This document shows, in pieces, positions 32,401 through 40,898 of a stretch of 64,000 bases of DNA. Made by a program: the position numbers and the translations under genes. Location of the stretch: positions 310,001 through 374,000 of the forward strand of contig SADC01000841.1 of assembly GCA_004194705.1 (NCBI GenBank), in the 5' to 3' direction. Every line of letters begins with the position of its first letter. The first letter of the stretch is position 1. The notes beneath the pieces were generated by a model that ran no database searches, was not told the DNA's origin, and saw nothing but the letters and a program-made list of their open reading frames with translations. The DNA is from Ditylenchus dipsaci (Eukaryota > Nematoda > Chromadorea > Rhabditida > Anguinidae).

Positions 32401-33636
32401 ATTTCAAAGCAATTCTTAGCTTTGTCCTGAAGGGAAAATGCGTTTTGCAATTTTTGGGATTGTGACCAACTGTGGTGACCGATTTGGCGATTAATATGCA
32501 TTACAAGAAAAAAAATTAAATTTGAAGAAATCTTAAAAAATCTCACACATAAATGGAAAATTTGAGAATCTGGAAAATATGCCTTTTCGCAATTTTTTAA
32601 ATTTGACACGCCGTGGTGATACAAGCTTGGAGGACCAAAGATGGGGTGATGATTGTGGCGTAAAGAATAGCGGCGGCAAAAAAAAGTCGATGGAAAATTC
32701 GGCGGCGGAAAAAAACAGCGGCGGAAAAAAACGGTGGCGGAAAAAACGGCGGAATTCTAAAAGCCATTTAATGCATGTTGGCCATGCAAACTCGAATTTC
32801 TAACACCAGATTCGTGTTCACCATGGTCGCTTTGCTTATACCGTATATCCTCTAATAAGCGCCCCCGCTCTGATAAGCGCCCCCCCCTCGACTTTGAGGG
32901 TCTGGATCTCAGTGTAGAAGCAATATTTTGCAAAGCTGTTTGATACGTTTTCTTAACTCCCACGAGCTCTACCGATTCCGCTTTTTAGATTTGGTTGAGC
33001 ACCAAAAATCTCGAAATCGAATTCCAAATTTTCGATTTTTGAAGGTTTGAAAAATAAGCGCCGGGGGCGATTAGAGGAAATACGGGTAATAATCCTCTTT
33101 AGGCTCTGAACTCACTCATAATTTGAATTCCACTCAACACAACAAAAATTCAAATTCAATTTCGGAAAAAATTTCGGATTTTTTTCGGTCTAAATGTTTG
33201 TTGTCTCGAGTGGAATTCAAATAATGAGTGAGTTCTGAGCCTAAAGAGCATTATTATAACAAAGCGACCATGCTGAACATCAATCTGGTGTCAGAAATTC
33301 GAGTTTGCATGGTCAACATGCATTAAATGGCTATTAGGATTACGCCGTTTTTTCCGCCACCGTTTTTTCCGCCGCTGTTTTTTCCGCCGCCGAATTTCCA
33401 TCGCTGTTTTTCGCCGCTGTTCTTTCCGCCGCCGAATCATCACCCCATTGACCAAAGTGATGTCTAAAAATTTGCTGGTCAATACCAAATTTACAGTCAA
33501 GTTTATTGCAGAATAGGTAGTATATGTTAATGGAGAAATGTCGCTTGAAGACCTGGCACTGCACTACTCTTGCTCACCTATCGAATTATTCAAACATTTG
33601 GAGTCTACTGGATCCTTCAAGTTTATAACTCGCTAG
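14448..33636 (+). CDS. NPRL2: NPRL2, GATOR1 complex subunit (many exons, possible pseudogene)
   Basis: NPRL2 is the GATOR1 subunit carrying the arginine finger that stimulates RagA/B GTP hydrolysis at the lysosome when amino acids are scarce. Exons seen: 14448-14543, 14587-14616 or longer, 15025-15104 (FNIGHPVG), 15163-15191 (NKKYARE, whose R matches human Arg78), 15239-15268 (IFNMCFIVEE), 15342-15397, 16307-16383 (SFLSEDSFRLPSLM), 16434-16450, 28522-28613, 28669-28789 (SAHIDGVKCVKDIAF), 28948-29020, 29067-29146, 29228-29365 (VDERKLIQFG) and 33521-33636 (SLEDLALHYSCSPIELF, stop TAG 33634). One small exon after 16450 was not found. Keeping frame needs 1-nt shifts near 14617, 15055, 15101, 28551, 28573, 28977 and 29278. 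This is either assembly error or a pseudogene. AATAAA is at 33701-33706. Confidence 0.85.
15402..16275. mobile_element. hAT-like element in an NPRL2 intron
   Basis: Begins CAGTGATGTTC and ends GAACATCATTG. The flanking octamers AATCGTAG and ATCAGTAG are similar but not identical. The interior is built from AATCGATT-type motifs in both orientations. A second MITE is nested at about 15646-15896, with ends of the TACCGTATTTCCC..TAATA(A/G)GGC type. Confidence 0.55.
16545..18316. other. NPRL2 intron: MITE ends and repeat copies
   Basis: A pogo-like terminus (ACAGTAGACTCTC) starts at 16552 without a visible mate. 17240-17480 repeats part of the 12700-13590 family. 17988-18210 belongs to the ACCGTATTNCCTCTAATA MITE family, sharing TTTTTAGATTTTGGTTGAGC with 32940-33010 and 62900. 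No exon identified. Confidence 0.5.
18317..19101. mobile_element. hAT-like element with 8-bp target duplication and GGCGCC-rich ends
   Basis: Left end CATAGTTTCACGG, right end CCGTGCAACTATG; GCTGTAAC is duplicated at 18309-18316 and 19102-19109. Both subterminal regions are dense in GGCGCCGGCGCC, in strong contrast to the AT-rich surroundings. A pogo-like MITE (CAGTCAACCCTCG..CTG, 18498-18683) is nested inside. No transposase frame. Confidence 0.85.
19680..19880. repeat. Foldback MITE with TTGTCTTGAGCGGAATTC core
   Basis: A nearly perfect palindrome: TGACTTTGCTGGCAAATTTT, then CCGCTCAAGACAACAATTATT, then the same in reverse. Sister copies lie at about 27855-27960, 33110-33240 and 36590-36690. 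All are flanked by GACCATGCTGAACACGAAT..GTGTCA-type sequence, so this is one dispersed palindromic family. Confidence 0.75.
19890..21848. other. NPRL2 intron, no supported exon
   Basis: AT-rich unique sequence with scattered repeat fragments: GCCTCC/GGCCACC motifs at 20500-20660, and an ACTGTATATCTTCTAATAAGGC MITE terminus at 20961. 21640-21850 is a C/T-rich ACCTACC tract. I find no coding frame with homology. Confidence 0.45.
22001..22418. mobile_element. Palindromic MITE nested in the MULE
   Basis: Starts GGCTGTAAGTATAGTCG and ends CGACTATACTTACAGCC, a perfect 17-bp inverted repeat. Inside, GGGTCAACTT repeats many times. It is followed by 22420-22690, a short tract of GTGACTGCGACTG and its complement. 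Confidence 0.75.
23066..24060 (-). CDS. Ulp1/SENP-like C48 cysteine protease carried by the MULE
   Basis: The Ulp1 family cleaves SUMO or related modifiers from proteins. Reading leftwards, LTQRDLQRFNPEQWLND and INFYMQLI match the Ulp1 substrate-binding start. Then come FLPVH and RHSSL (catalytic His in a usual HWSL context), LLYFDSLHSDG (catalytic Asp) and PKQKNSFDCGVFVCKF (Gln and nucleophile Cys). All four active-site residues are therefore present. Short introns interrupt it, for example one ending at the ATG GTC GAT stretch near 23550. At least one 1-nt shift is needed near 23615. TTTATT at 23065-23070 is a minus-strand AATAAA. It lies directly behind the transposase stop, so it is a second gene of the same element. 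Confidence 0.8.
24087..25700 (-). CDS. FLYWCH zinc-finger MULE transposase
   Basis: The DNA transposase of the element. The start ATG at 25700 leads into a FLYWCH-type finger (YEMRKGR, WRCLKKTCNG, then NSHS). After a 51-nt intron (25447-25497) come GQQFLLYDS, WSIDGTFFSVPRLFYQLY (first catalytic Asp), LPCFYALLSDKTEQTY, ADFE (second Asp, formed by removing a 45-nt intron near 24800), CLFHLSKNAF, LRCLPALAFLP, GLPRTNNHIEGWHRSF and a C-terminal tail ending RLEF at stop 24087-24089. This order is that of animal FLYWCH/MULE transposases. Frameshifts near 25517, 24680 and 24410 break the frame, so the copy may be inactive or the assembly imperfect. Confidence 0.85.
26330..28521. other. NPRL2 intron between MULE and exon 9
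   Basis: Mostly unique AT-rich DNA: a C-run and ACCTACC tract (26340-26430), a G-run at 27061-27085, B-box-like ATTCGAACCTGAGACTTC near 27813 (minus sense), and the palindromic MITE at 27855-27960. No exon with NPRL2 similarity was found, although one short exon is expected between 16450 and 28522. Confidence 0.5.
29588..30421. mobile_element. pogo-like element, full-length ends, no transposase
   Basis: Begins TA-CAGTCGACCCTCGATATAACGG and ends GATATCGAAGGTTGACTG-TA. The inverted termini and TA flanks fit the pogo/Tigger branch of Tc1/mariner. It is 834 bp, and GGCCGTTATATCGAGG recurs near both ends. Its near-twin is truncated at 6087-6790. It lies in the last NPRL2 intron. Confidence 0.8.
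30478..30955. repeat. Foldback element, arms GGCTCTACCCTGTTTCGTCCC
   Basis: Left arm GGCTCTACCCTGTTTCGTCC..CGTTATAGCCAAAA near 30482 is mirrored at 30900-30952. The inner arms TCAAATTGATGCTAGAGAGCAGGGC and TGCAGACATGG also mirror. About 475 bp, no coding potential. Confidence 0.75.
31100..32570. repeat. Nested palindromes, GC hairpin family copy
   Basis: 31240-31360 and 31790-31900 are inverted (CGGAAATTGTTAGGAAA). The centre, 31460-31680, is another copy of the AAGCCCCCTGCGCCC hairpin family with CTAAGGTAAGTGAGTGCGCG. 31930-32570 is unique AT-rich DNA without a supported gene. Confidence 0.6.
32640..33445. repeat. GGCGGAAAAAA foldback with nested MITEs
   Basis: The left arm (32640-32840) carries GGCGGCGGAAAAAAACAGCGG units and CACCAGATTCGTGTTCACCATGG; the right arm (33245-33445) is its inverted copy. 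Nested inside are a MITE at 32840-33088 (CCGTATATCCTCTAATAAGCGCC..ATTAGAGGAAATACGG) and the GAATTCCACTCAACACAACA palindrome at 33118-33230. The Arg/Lys-rich frames across it are translated repeat. Confidence 0.75.
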
Positions 33637-34045
33637 TTCATCTGTATATTGTTAATACATCCATACGGTTATATTGCTTTTGCTTACATTGATAGTTGGC
33701 AATAAATATATTTTTTTAATATATTTATTATTTTTTTAATATATTTATTATTATTTTTGTTTTTAAACAGTACTTCAAATAATACAATTTTATTTCCAAC
33801 CTTGCCGAAAGTGAGCTATTTTAAGTACACACCATCCAAATGGCATGTAAACCAGTGCTCTACTCCTACTGGAGGTAGGATTTAGAATACGGTTGACTCT
33901 CGATCTATGCTTTATTATATCCGAGGCAGCTTACCTGCATTTTCTTTTTTAGCCATGTTTCAGAGCTTCAAAAGGATGAAAGCTGTTAAGGGCATGCCCA
34001 CGCTAATAGAGAGTGGTGCCGGAAATTCAAAAAATTTCCCAATTA

Positions 34046-35148
34046 CAGTCAACCCTCGAATAACGGCACCCTGGGACCGGGCCTGGGGTGCCATTAAATC
34101 GAGGCCGTTAAATCGAGGTTCGAACCAAAAATGTTGTAAGTGCCATTAAATCAAGGGTCTAACATTGATAGCTAGCGAAACAGCATTATGCGACCAAAAT
34201 TGCTTTTATTTCTGGCAATGACGACATAAACTCATTCAACAAACGTTGTTCAATAGTTAGACTGAAAATAATTAGTAATTTTTAGCTGCACTTTCGTATT
34301 TCTCGCTCTTTGTAGAATAGTCATCCAGTCAATCACTGAGACGGTGTATAGTAGGATCTGCAGAATTCTTTTCCAGATATGAGGGACGAATTGTATATGC
34401 CTGTGTGCCTAGAGACGACTGATTGCAAGTTGCTCTGGCTCAATTTCTTTGACATCCATAGCTTCATTGTCACTTTGGCACGTCGGTTAACGAAGCCTCT
34501 TCAATAATTTTACCGAGCGTGAGAGAAACACCTACAAAATGAATAATAAGACCGAAGCAATTTTTTAATTAGCATACATGTTTCCACCAAGTTTTTACAT
34601 TGAAAAAATCATTCACAGTAGCCTCAGATTAATTCTTACGAGCCCGTTAAGCTCAAGCCTAGCATTGGGCATTTTATCATGGCATCATCCAGCTCGCCAG
34701 AGCCCACCTCTTCTCCTCGTCACGGGCAGTTTGACTGCTGTTCTTTTCATACGCTTCAATGATGTACTTCGTCTCCTCGACAGTAATGCCGCGTCGCTTT
34801 TAAGGGGTGGTGATAGCTGACGCACTTGAAACATCATGATCGAACGTATCTTCAAGCCAACATTTTAACAATAAAAATAAAACGAGACACAATCTGTGGA
34901 GACTAGCCAAAGCCGAAGAGACATTTTTTCCAAAAACTTAAATTTTGACGACATTGTTTAAAAATTTTTGCTTTCCAAACTCATATGCCGTTAAATCGAG
35001 GGTCCTAAATTTGAGGGACCGTTCCAGGGGTGCCGTTAAATCGAGGTGCCGTTAAATTGAGGGTCTAGTATACCAGATTTAGATTGGCCAACCAAATCGG
35101 CCCAGGAGTGCCGTTAAATCGAGGTGCCGTTAAATAGAGAGTTGACTG
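34046..35148. mobile_element. pogo-like element with residual minus-strand coding
   Basis: Ends CAGTCAACCCTCGAATAACGG and GAGAGTTGACTG with TA flanks; GCCGTTAAATCGAGG repeats near both ends. Inside, the minus strand has exon-like pieces: KRRGITVEETKYIIEAYEKN near 34760-34800, then GELDDAMIKCPMLGLSLTG near 34650-34700. After an acceptor come GKIIEEASLTDV and NEAMDVKEIEPEQLAISRL, ending near 34405. One or two 1-nt shifts are needed. This may be a decayed transposase or a captured host fragment; I do not recognise it. Confidence 0.65.
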
Positions 35149-35149
35149 T

Positions 35150-35715
35150 ATTAGACTTCTGCACGGATTTTTAACTTGGTTTCTAACAAAACAAGTCCTA
35201 AATTTAGAATTAGAAATCAAAGTTGAAGAATCCGTACAGTAATTCAATGATTAGGAAAAATTTTGAATTCCCGAACACCACCTCTTATTAGCGTTGGCAT
35301 GCCTTTTTAAAGGGTCATGCCCGTGCCCGACACGGTGGAATTTGAATTTCCAAAGGCACTTTAATGCGTGAGACCAGAAAGTTCAAATACAAATATTCAT
35401 TCCTGTTGTAATTGCTGTTGTATATCAGACGTATGCTGCGCAATTCTCACGCTTATTCTATTATCCTGCTGTGTCACAGCCGAGATATAAAAAATTCACT
35501 GTGTGTCAAGTCTGTGTTTTGCTTCTTACTCCCAAAAAGCAATTTGATTCTCTGCCATCTGCACACTCAGTTAACCGCTACCCTTATTAAATTTGGTTCG
35601 CCAGCTCTGAAGACCAACAAAAACTATATTTATTTCTGTGGCCTCACGCATTTAAGTGGTCCCCGCCTTTTGTAAATTCAAATTTCAGTGTTGGGCACGG
35701 GCATGTACCTTTAAG
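35150..35715. repeat. Two palindromic MITEs
   Basis: 35153-35265 is a copy of the TTCTGTACNNATTTTT..TTTCTAA foldback of 3676 and 62090. 35300-35715 has inverted ends around TTAAAGGGTCATGCCCGTGCCC and GGGCACGGGCATGTACCTTTAA. Confidence 0.65.
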
Positions 35716-35785
35716 TCTGATTTTTATTGTCTCAATTATTATTGAAAATTCAAAACAGTAAAGATTTGCCAAAAGTGATATGCAC

Positions 35786-37534
35786 CAGAGGTGGGCAAGA
35801 TCAGATCAGTTCAGATCAGTTCAGATCAGTTCAGACCAGATCAGTTCAGATCAGTTCAGACCAGATCAGTTCAGATCAGTTCAGACCAGATCAGTTCATC
35901 AGTCAGGCACCAGATCAGTTCAGATCAGTTCAGACAGATCAGTTCAGATCAGTTCAGACCAGATCAGTTCAGATCAGTTCAGACCAGATCAGTTCAGATC
36001 AGTTCAGACCAGATCAGTTCAGTTCAGATCAGTTCAGATCAGATCAGATAGCCGAAGATCAGATCAAGAATCAGATATATTCGCAAATTATTTTTCCTAA
36101 TTTTGTCAAATTTCACACTCTAAGTCAAGATTTTACGGCGAAACGTATTTTACACAGCAGAGTTGAAGAAATATCAGATCGATTTAGATAAGATCAGTTC
36201 AGATCGGGTCAGATCGATATATTTTTTTCTTTAATTTTGTCAAATTTCTTAGTTTAAGTCAAAATTTTTACGGCGAATCTATTTTACACAAAGTTGAAAA
36301 AAGATCAGATCGATTTAGATCAGATCAGTTCAGATCGGGTCAGATCGCGTTCGATCGGCATATCTTTTTATTTTTATTTTGTCAAATTTCACACTTTGAG
36401 TCAAAATTTTACGGCGAAGCGTATTTTACAGTCAGAAAGAAAGGTTATTGTGTTTTTAACTACATATATGATTACAATTTTTGTCGGTAGATTTTTTTCG
36501 GCTGGAAAACTTTTGATTCTGACACTGGATACGTGTTCAGCGTGCTCTTCATAAAATAAAGCTTCTTTTGAAATTTCAGAGTCACTGTCAAATTTCGAAT
36601 CCCGTTTAAGACAATAACATTTGAATTAAAATTTCAATGTTTATTGTCTTTGAGCGGAATTCAAAATTTGACGGGACTCTGAAATTGCAAAAGAAGTTTT
36701 GTAAGCAAATCGACCACGCTGAACACGAATACAGTGTCAGAATCAAAAATTTTCCCAGCAGGAAAGCTACAAAAATTGTGTCACAACTTATATATTCATT
36801 TTGCACATTTTGTCATAAATTGACAATAAACTATAGTTTCATGCAAAGCCAAAATGACAGTGACATTCTCCTCTTTGTTATTGTTTAGATATCTAGCTAT
36901 ATGTTTCTCTGCACAAAGTTTTTCGCTTGTAGAAAGTGAGAATGGAGCGTTTTGAAAAATCGCTACTCCAGCAAACAATGGTGATTTATCTTAAACCTTC
37001 AAATCAAAAGAGTCAATAATTAGTATTTTAAGAAAGCTGAACACCTGTCAGTCATTTTAGTTTCATGAGCCTGGATGTAGTATGACTATCATGGCGCATT
37101 AATTGAAAACCTGTGGGTACCCAGCTGGATTTTGACCCTGGACAATGTGTTACCTCCCGAACCCTTTTACACCTACTTCATCAATGATTAAAGCAAAAAG
37201 GACCCGCGCCATGGTGTTCACCGTGAAATTCTGCACCAGAATCAACAAAAGTCACAACCGGCCTTTCTCGTGTTAAATTTTTCAAAACAGATAAATGAAA
37301 AAGAAATTAAATTTTGAGAAAAAATAAAGGTACTAAAAATCCAAAACAAAAATTGTAACTATATATATGTAGTTAGAAAACACAATGAACCTCACTTTTT
37401 GAGTGTGAAATACGTATCGCCGTGAAATTTGAATAAATTGTGAAATTTGACAAAATTAAGGAAAAAAATATGCCGATATGATCTTGATATGATCTTCGGC
37501 GATCTGAACTGATCTGATCTTTGCCCACCCCGTG
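35786..37534. mobile_element. hAT element with decamer tandem repeats and 8-bp target duplication
   Basis: Left end CAGAGGTGGGCAAGATCAG, right end CTTTGCCCACCCCGTG; ATATGCAC is duplicated at 35778-35785 and 37535-37542. CAGAGGTGGGCAA is a familiar hAT terminus. The left arm is filled by about 25 copies of a GATCAGTTCA-like decamer (35793-36056), which reappears inverted and shortened at the right end. Three further copies of a CAAATTTCACACTTTAAGTC-like subrepeat follow. A palindromic MITE is nested at 36590-36690. No transposase. Confidence 0.85.
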
Positions 37535-37599
37535 ATATGCACCTAGGAGAGATAGAACCTGATTGACTTATAACCTTATTAGATTTTCAAAATTAGTAC

Positions 37600-38864
37600 T
37601 GTTTTAGAAGTTCATCAGCCTGGAGAGTGCGTATCGGTCTGTTATAGAAATTTTCTCACAAATGTGTATACAAACAATAATTTACAGCACTGAATTGAAA
37701 GGCATAAATTACACCCAACAAGCTGTCAATTTGTTGCACCATCAACAGGTGCAATTTATAGTCTTTTCTTTTGCTGAGGGGAGAGAGCCGGAGGATTTAT
37801 CTATGTGATTAAATGCAATTAAAGAATTTTTAACTTCGAACAAATTTGCATTTTTTGTGAAGTTTCAGCGCGGATTAGAACTTGAAACCCCGGACCCTTT
37901 GCGAGAAATAAAGCAAATCGCTTCAATTAATGCGACATTGGGAAAATCTCTACCAGCCGATATCTTTTATTGTAACTGGTGCTCCCATCCATCTCTCAAA
38001 ACCGGGTTTTTATTGCTGTTTTGATGCTGAATCCAGTTCTCCAAAAAGTCACAAGTAACAACAATTAATGAATCCCGCTTGGCAAACACTCATTTCCGTG
38101 ATTAAACTACTAACATTATTGTTAGAATACCGAAGAAATACGTCAAAAACTGCCATTTGACTGTTGCCTGGTCTAGTGTGGATGATGATGTGGACATGAT
38201 GTTGACTGAAAGTTTGGCTATTATTGGTTAGTTTGCTTGAATCCTTAGAAAATTCATGATAATGGTCATTCAGAGTATTGGAGGAAAAGTATCCTGAGAC
38301 AAAGACCCTTTGCCAGGCACTCCTGAAGACAGGGCACAGGTGATTTAACCTCCTTTGACAAAACCATCCAAATGTGATACTTTTAGATACGCTCACTGCT
38401 TTACAAGCAAGTGCTTGACCTGTGTGAACTAAAATATCTTTTTCCTATTGCAGATCATAGCCAACACCCAGCCATTGCAAAACCTACGAGTACTGGAGCA
38501 CATTTCACCTGAGGCAGCCAAACGCAAAGAGTGGGCAGCTCATTGGATCACCCAAACATTTGCTGTCTGGAGACTATTTGGCAAAAGTGTCCGGCAAATA
38601 TGCTTACAAGGATGCAGTCAGTCTGATTGATGTTTGCATTCCACCCAGATGTATAGTGCTCGCAGATTCGGGTAAATCTGACACCATATCCAACATTGGT
38701 GGGTCAAATTAGGATAACATTTGTGATGAGTACTAAATATAGGTCAAAATCGACAAATGTTGACGGAACTACCAGAATTTAAAATGCAGATGCCCATCGT
38801 CAGCCTGACACACCAGAAACTGAGCGAAAACAATGACCAAGATCCCCAAAATCAATTACTTTAG
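37600..38864 (+). CDS. Unidentified multi-exon protein gene, 3' part
   Basis: Exon-like pieces in order: about 37690-37748 (GINYTQQAVNLLHHQQ); an exon ending 38226 (HLTVAWSSVDDDVDMMLTES); 38276-38339 (VLEEKYPETKTLCQALLKTG); 38387-38410 then, after a 43-nt intron, from 38454 (SLLYKQIIANTQPLQNLRV, LEHISPEAAKRKEWAA). The frame then shifts by 1 nt near 38544 to SPKHLLSGDYLAKVSGKYAY and DVCIPPRCIVLADSG, with an intron at about 38700-38742. The last exon ends ...QDPQNQLL at TAG 38862-38864. AATAAA at 38878-38883. Codon use and splice signals look genuine, but I could not place the protein in a family. Confidence 0.55.
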
Positions 38865-38997
38865 AGCGACAAAGCAGAATAAATTGCTCAAAATTTATAT
38901 AGGGTTAGTCATAAAAACATGGACATTTTTGAAAAATTTTCGTAGGTAGTTCCTTGCCCCATCGATTTCCCGAGGAAAATCGATGACAGTAGAAAAG

Positions 38998-39125
38998 CCA
39001 CCGTATTCTCTAATAGAGCGCATGCGCTTCTATTTTTCAACCTCGCTCGGGGAATGCGCTTCTATTAGAGAGTGCGCTTCTAATAGAGAGTGCGATTCTA
39101 TTTTCAAACCCCTCATAAGATCCAC
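38998..39125. repeat. MITE terminus family ACCGTATTCTCTAATAGAGCGC
   Basis: GCGCTTCTATTAGAGAGTGCGCTTCTAAT-type repeats start after ACCGTATT. An inverted relative is at 42842-42956, ending AGAATACGGTAT. Confidence 0.6.
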
Positions 39126-39495
39126 AGTATTGAGCAAAAAAAATTTATTTACAATTATGACAAACCAACAATTAGCACTCAATAGGCGCATCGCTTTGAT
39201 TCAAAATATTTTCTTCTTCTTTTTTTTCCATTTCTTTTTCACCTCTCCCTTTTTCAATTAGCCGGACTAATTTTCTCCTCGCGTGCCAACTGCAGCTTCA
39301 GTCGTGCACTTGGCACCTGCCCATCTATTTGAAGCAGTGAATCTTGTCATCTCAGACCCATCGGTCGAATTTTTTATGCCACATGACTTAAACGATTCGG
39401 TGATGAGCTACTTCGAAACTGGCTGTCCCAAGCTTTGACGATCCACTGAGATAGACTGACATCGGCGCAGCTTTCAGAATCCCTCCCTTGTCACT

Positions 39496-40674
39496 GGGTA
39501 CGCTTCATTTCCCCGAAAGTTCATTTCCCCGGGAAGTTCATTTCCCCAAAGCTTTATTTCCCCTGAAAGTTCACTTCCCCAAAAATTCATTTCCCCCTAA
39601 AATATACAATTATTAACAAGTAACAAGCTCTCTACATGAGAGTTGTCTAGATCTCTCTAGATAAGAAAGAGATAAATCAACCAAAAGCAGAGTACCGCGA
39701 TCACTAAGATTGGGCCTGAATCACATGCATACCCTCCAACCACCAGGGTGGGGCCCAAACCAACATGAAAGTTCTAGCCACCATTCTGGGGACCGAACCA
39801 CGCAGAAACCCACAACCACCAGGAGATGGCCCGAACCACCAAGATGGCGTCCGAACCACTTCCCAATACCATGATGGGACTCGACCCAACAGGAAAGTAC
39901 TTTAACCACCAGGATTGGACCCGAACTACGTGGAAACCCCTAGCTACTAGAATAAGGCACAAACTACCTGGATACCCCCTGGATACCCTCGCCAGAAAGT
40001 ATCCGAGGAGGAGGGTCAGTGGTAAGTTTGTAAGCAAGAACGGGGCAGGTGTGGTTAACCGGATAGGCGTAATCAGGAGTGTATGTCATGTATTAACACA
40101 TACCTGCCATTAACATTTAAAGTACGATAAAGGCGTTGATAGGCGCCTATGCACCCTGGCATAGTTTCAGTGTGATAAAAAAAACAGCATACATACAAAT
40201 GGTCGCAAAGTGCGCAAAATGTGAGTGATAAATGAGAAAGACTGACTAAACATTAAAATTTTGAGTTTGTGAGTAGGTAAATAATAACGGTAGTTTGAAA
40301 TGCAGATAAAAATAGAAAATGGAATTTTCGGGGGAAATGAACTTTCGGGGGAAATGAACTTTCGGGGAATGATACTTCGGGGAAATGAACTTTCGGGGAA
40401 AATGATACTTCGGGGAAAATGAACTTTCGGGGAAATGAACTTTCGGGGAAATGATACTTCGGGGAAAATGAACTTTCGGGAAATGAACTTTCGGGGAAAT
40501 GAACTTTCGGGGGAAATGATACTTCGGGGAAAATGAACTTTCGGGGAAATGATACTTCGGGGAAATGAACTTTCGGGGGAAATGATACTTCGGGGAAATG
40601 AACTTTCGGGAAATGATACTTCGGGGGAAATGATACTTCGGGGGAAATCAACTTTCGGGGGAATGACCTGCTCC
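39496..40674. mobile_element. Foldback MULE-like element, CATTTCCCCGAAAGTT repeats, 9-bp duplication
   Basis: Left arm: tandem TTCATTTCCCCGAAAG (39506-39600). Right arm: about 20 inverted units AACTTTCGGGGAAATGA or GATACTTCGGGGAAATGA (40325-40660). CTTGTCACT is repeated at 39487-39495 and 40675-40683 (the match extends 4 bp further upstream). The outermost ends GGGTACGCTTCATT and AATGACCTGCTCCC are inverted relatives of the ends of the next element. 9-bp duplications are typical of Mutator-like elements. Frames such as FPRSIISPESS are translated repeat. Confidence 0.75.
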
Positions 40675-40898
40675 CTTGTCACTTCTTTCTCGCCAGTCAC
40701 GCCAGTCTTCGTAGATTTCGCAAATTTTGGCTTTGAATGACGAGTTCCTGCAAACACCGGTGCCTAAACATTGAATTCTACTACTTGTGCATGAACAAAT
40801 AAAGCAAAGAACAAACGTGAACAAACTTTGTGCGCCCTCCGGGAACCACAGCCGTTCCTGCGCACCTAGGACTTTTTGCTGGCAGAGATCTTGCTGTA

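Noticed and set aside
35727..36191. Overlapping frames with repeated SDQ/DQFR/RSV, and a CRISPR-like look
   Set aside because: The repeat is a 10-bp head-to-tail array without spacers and all three frames are open, so this is satellite DNA in a transposon arm.
40167..40757. 196-codon minus frame with FPRSIISPESS repeats
   Set aside because: It translates the CATTTCCCCGAAAG arm of a foldback element. No frame preference or homology.
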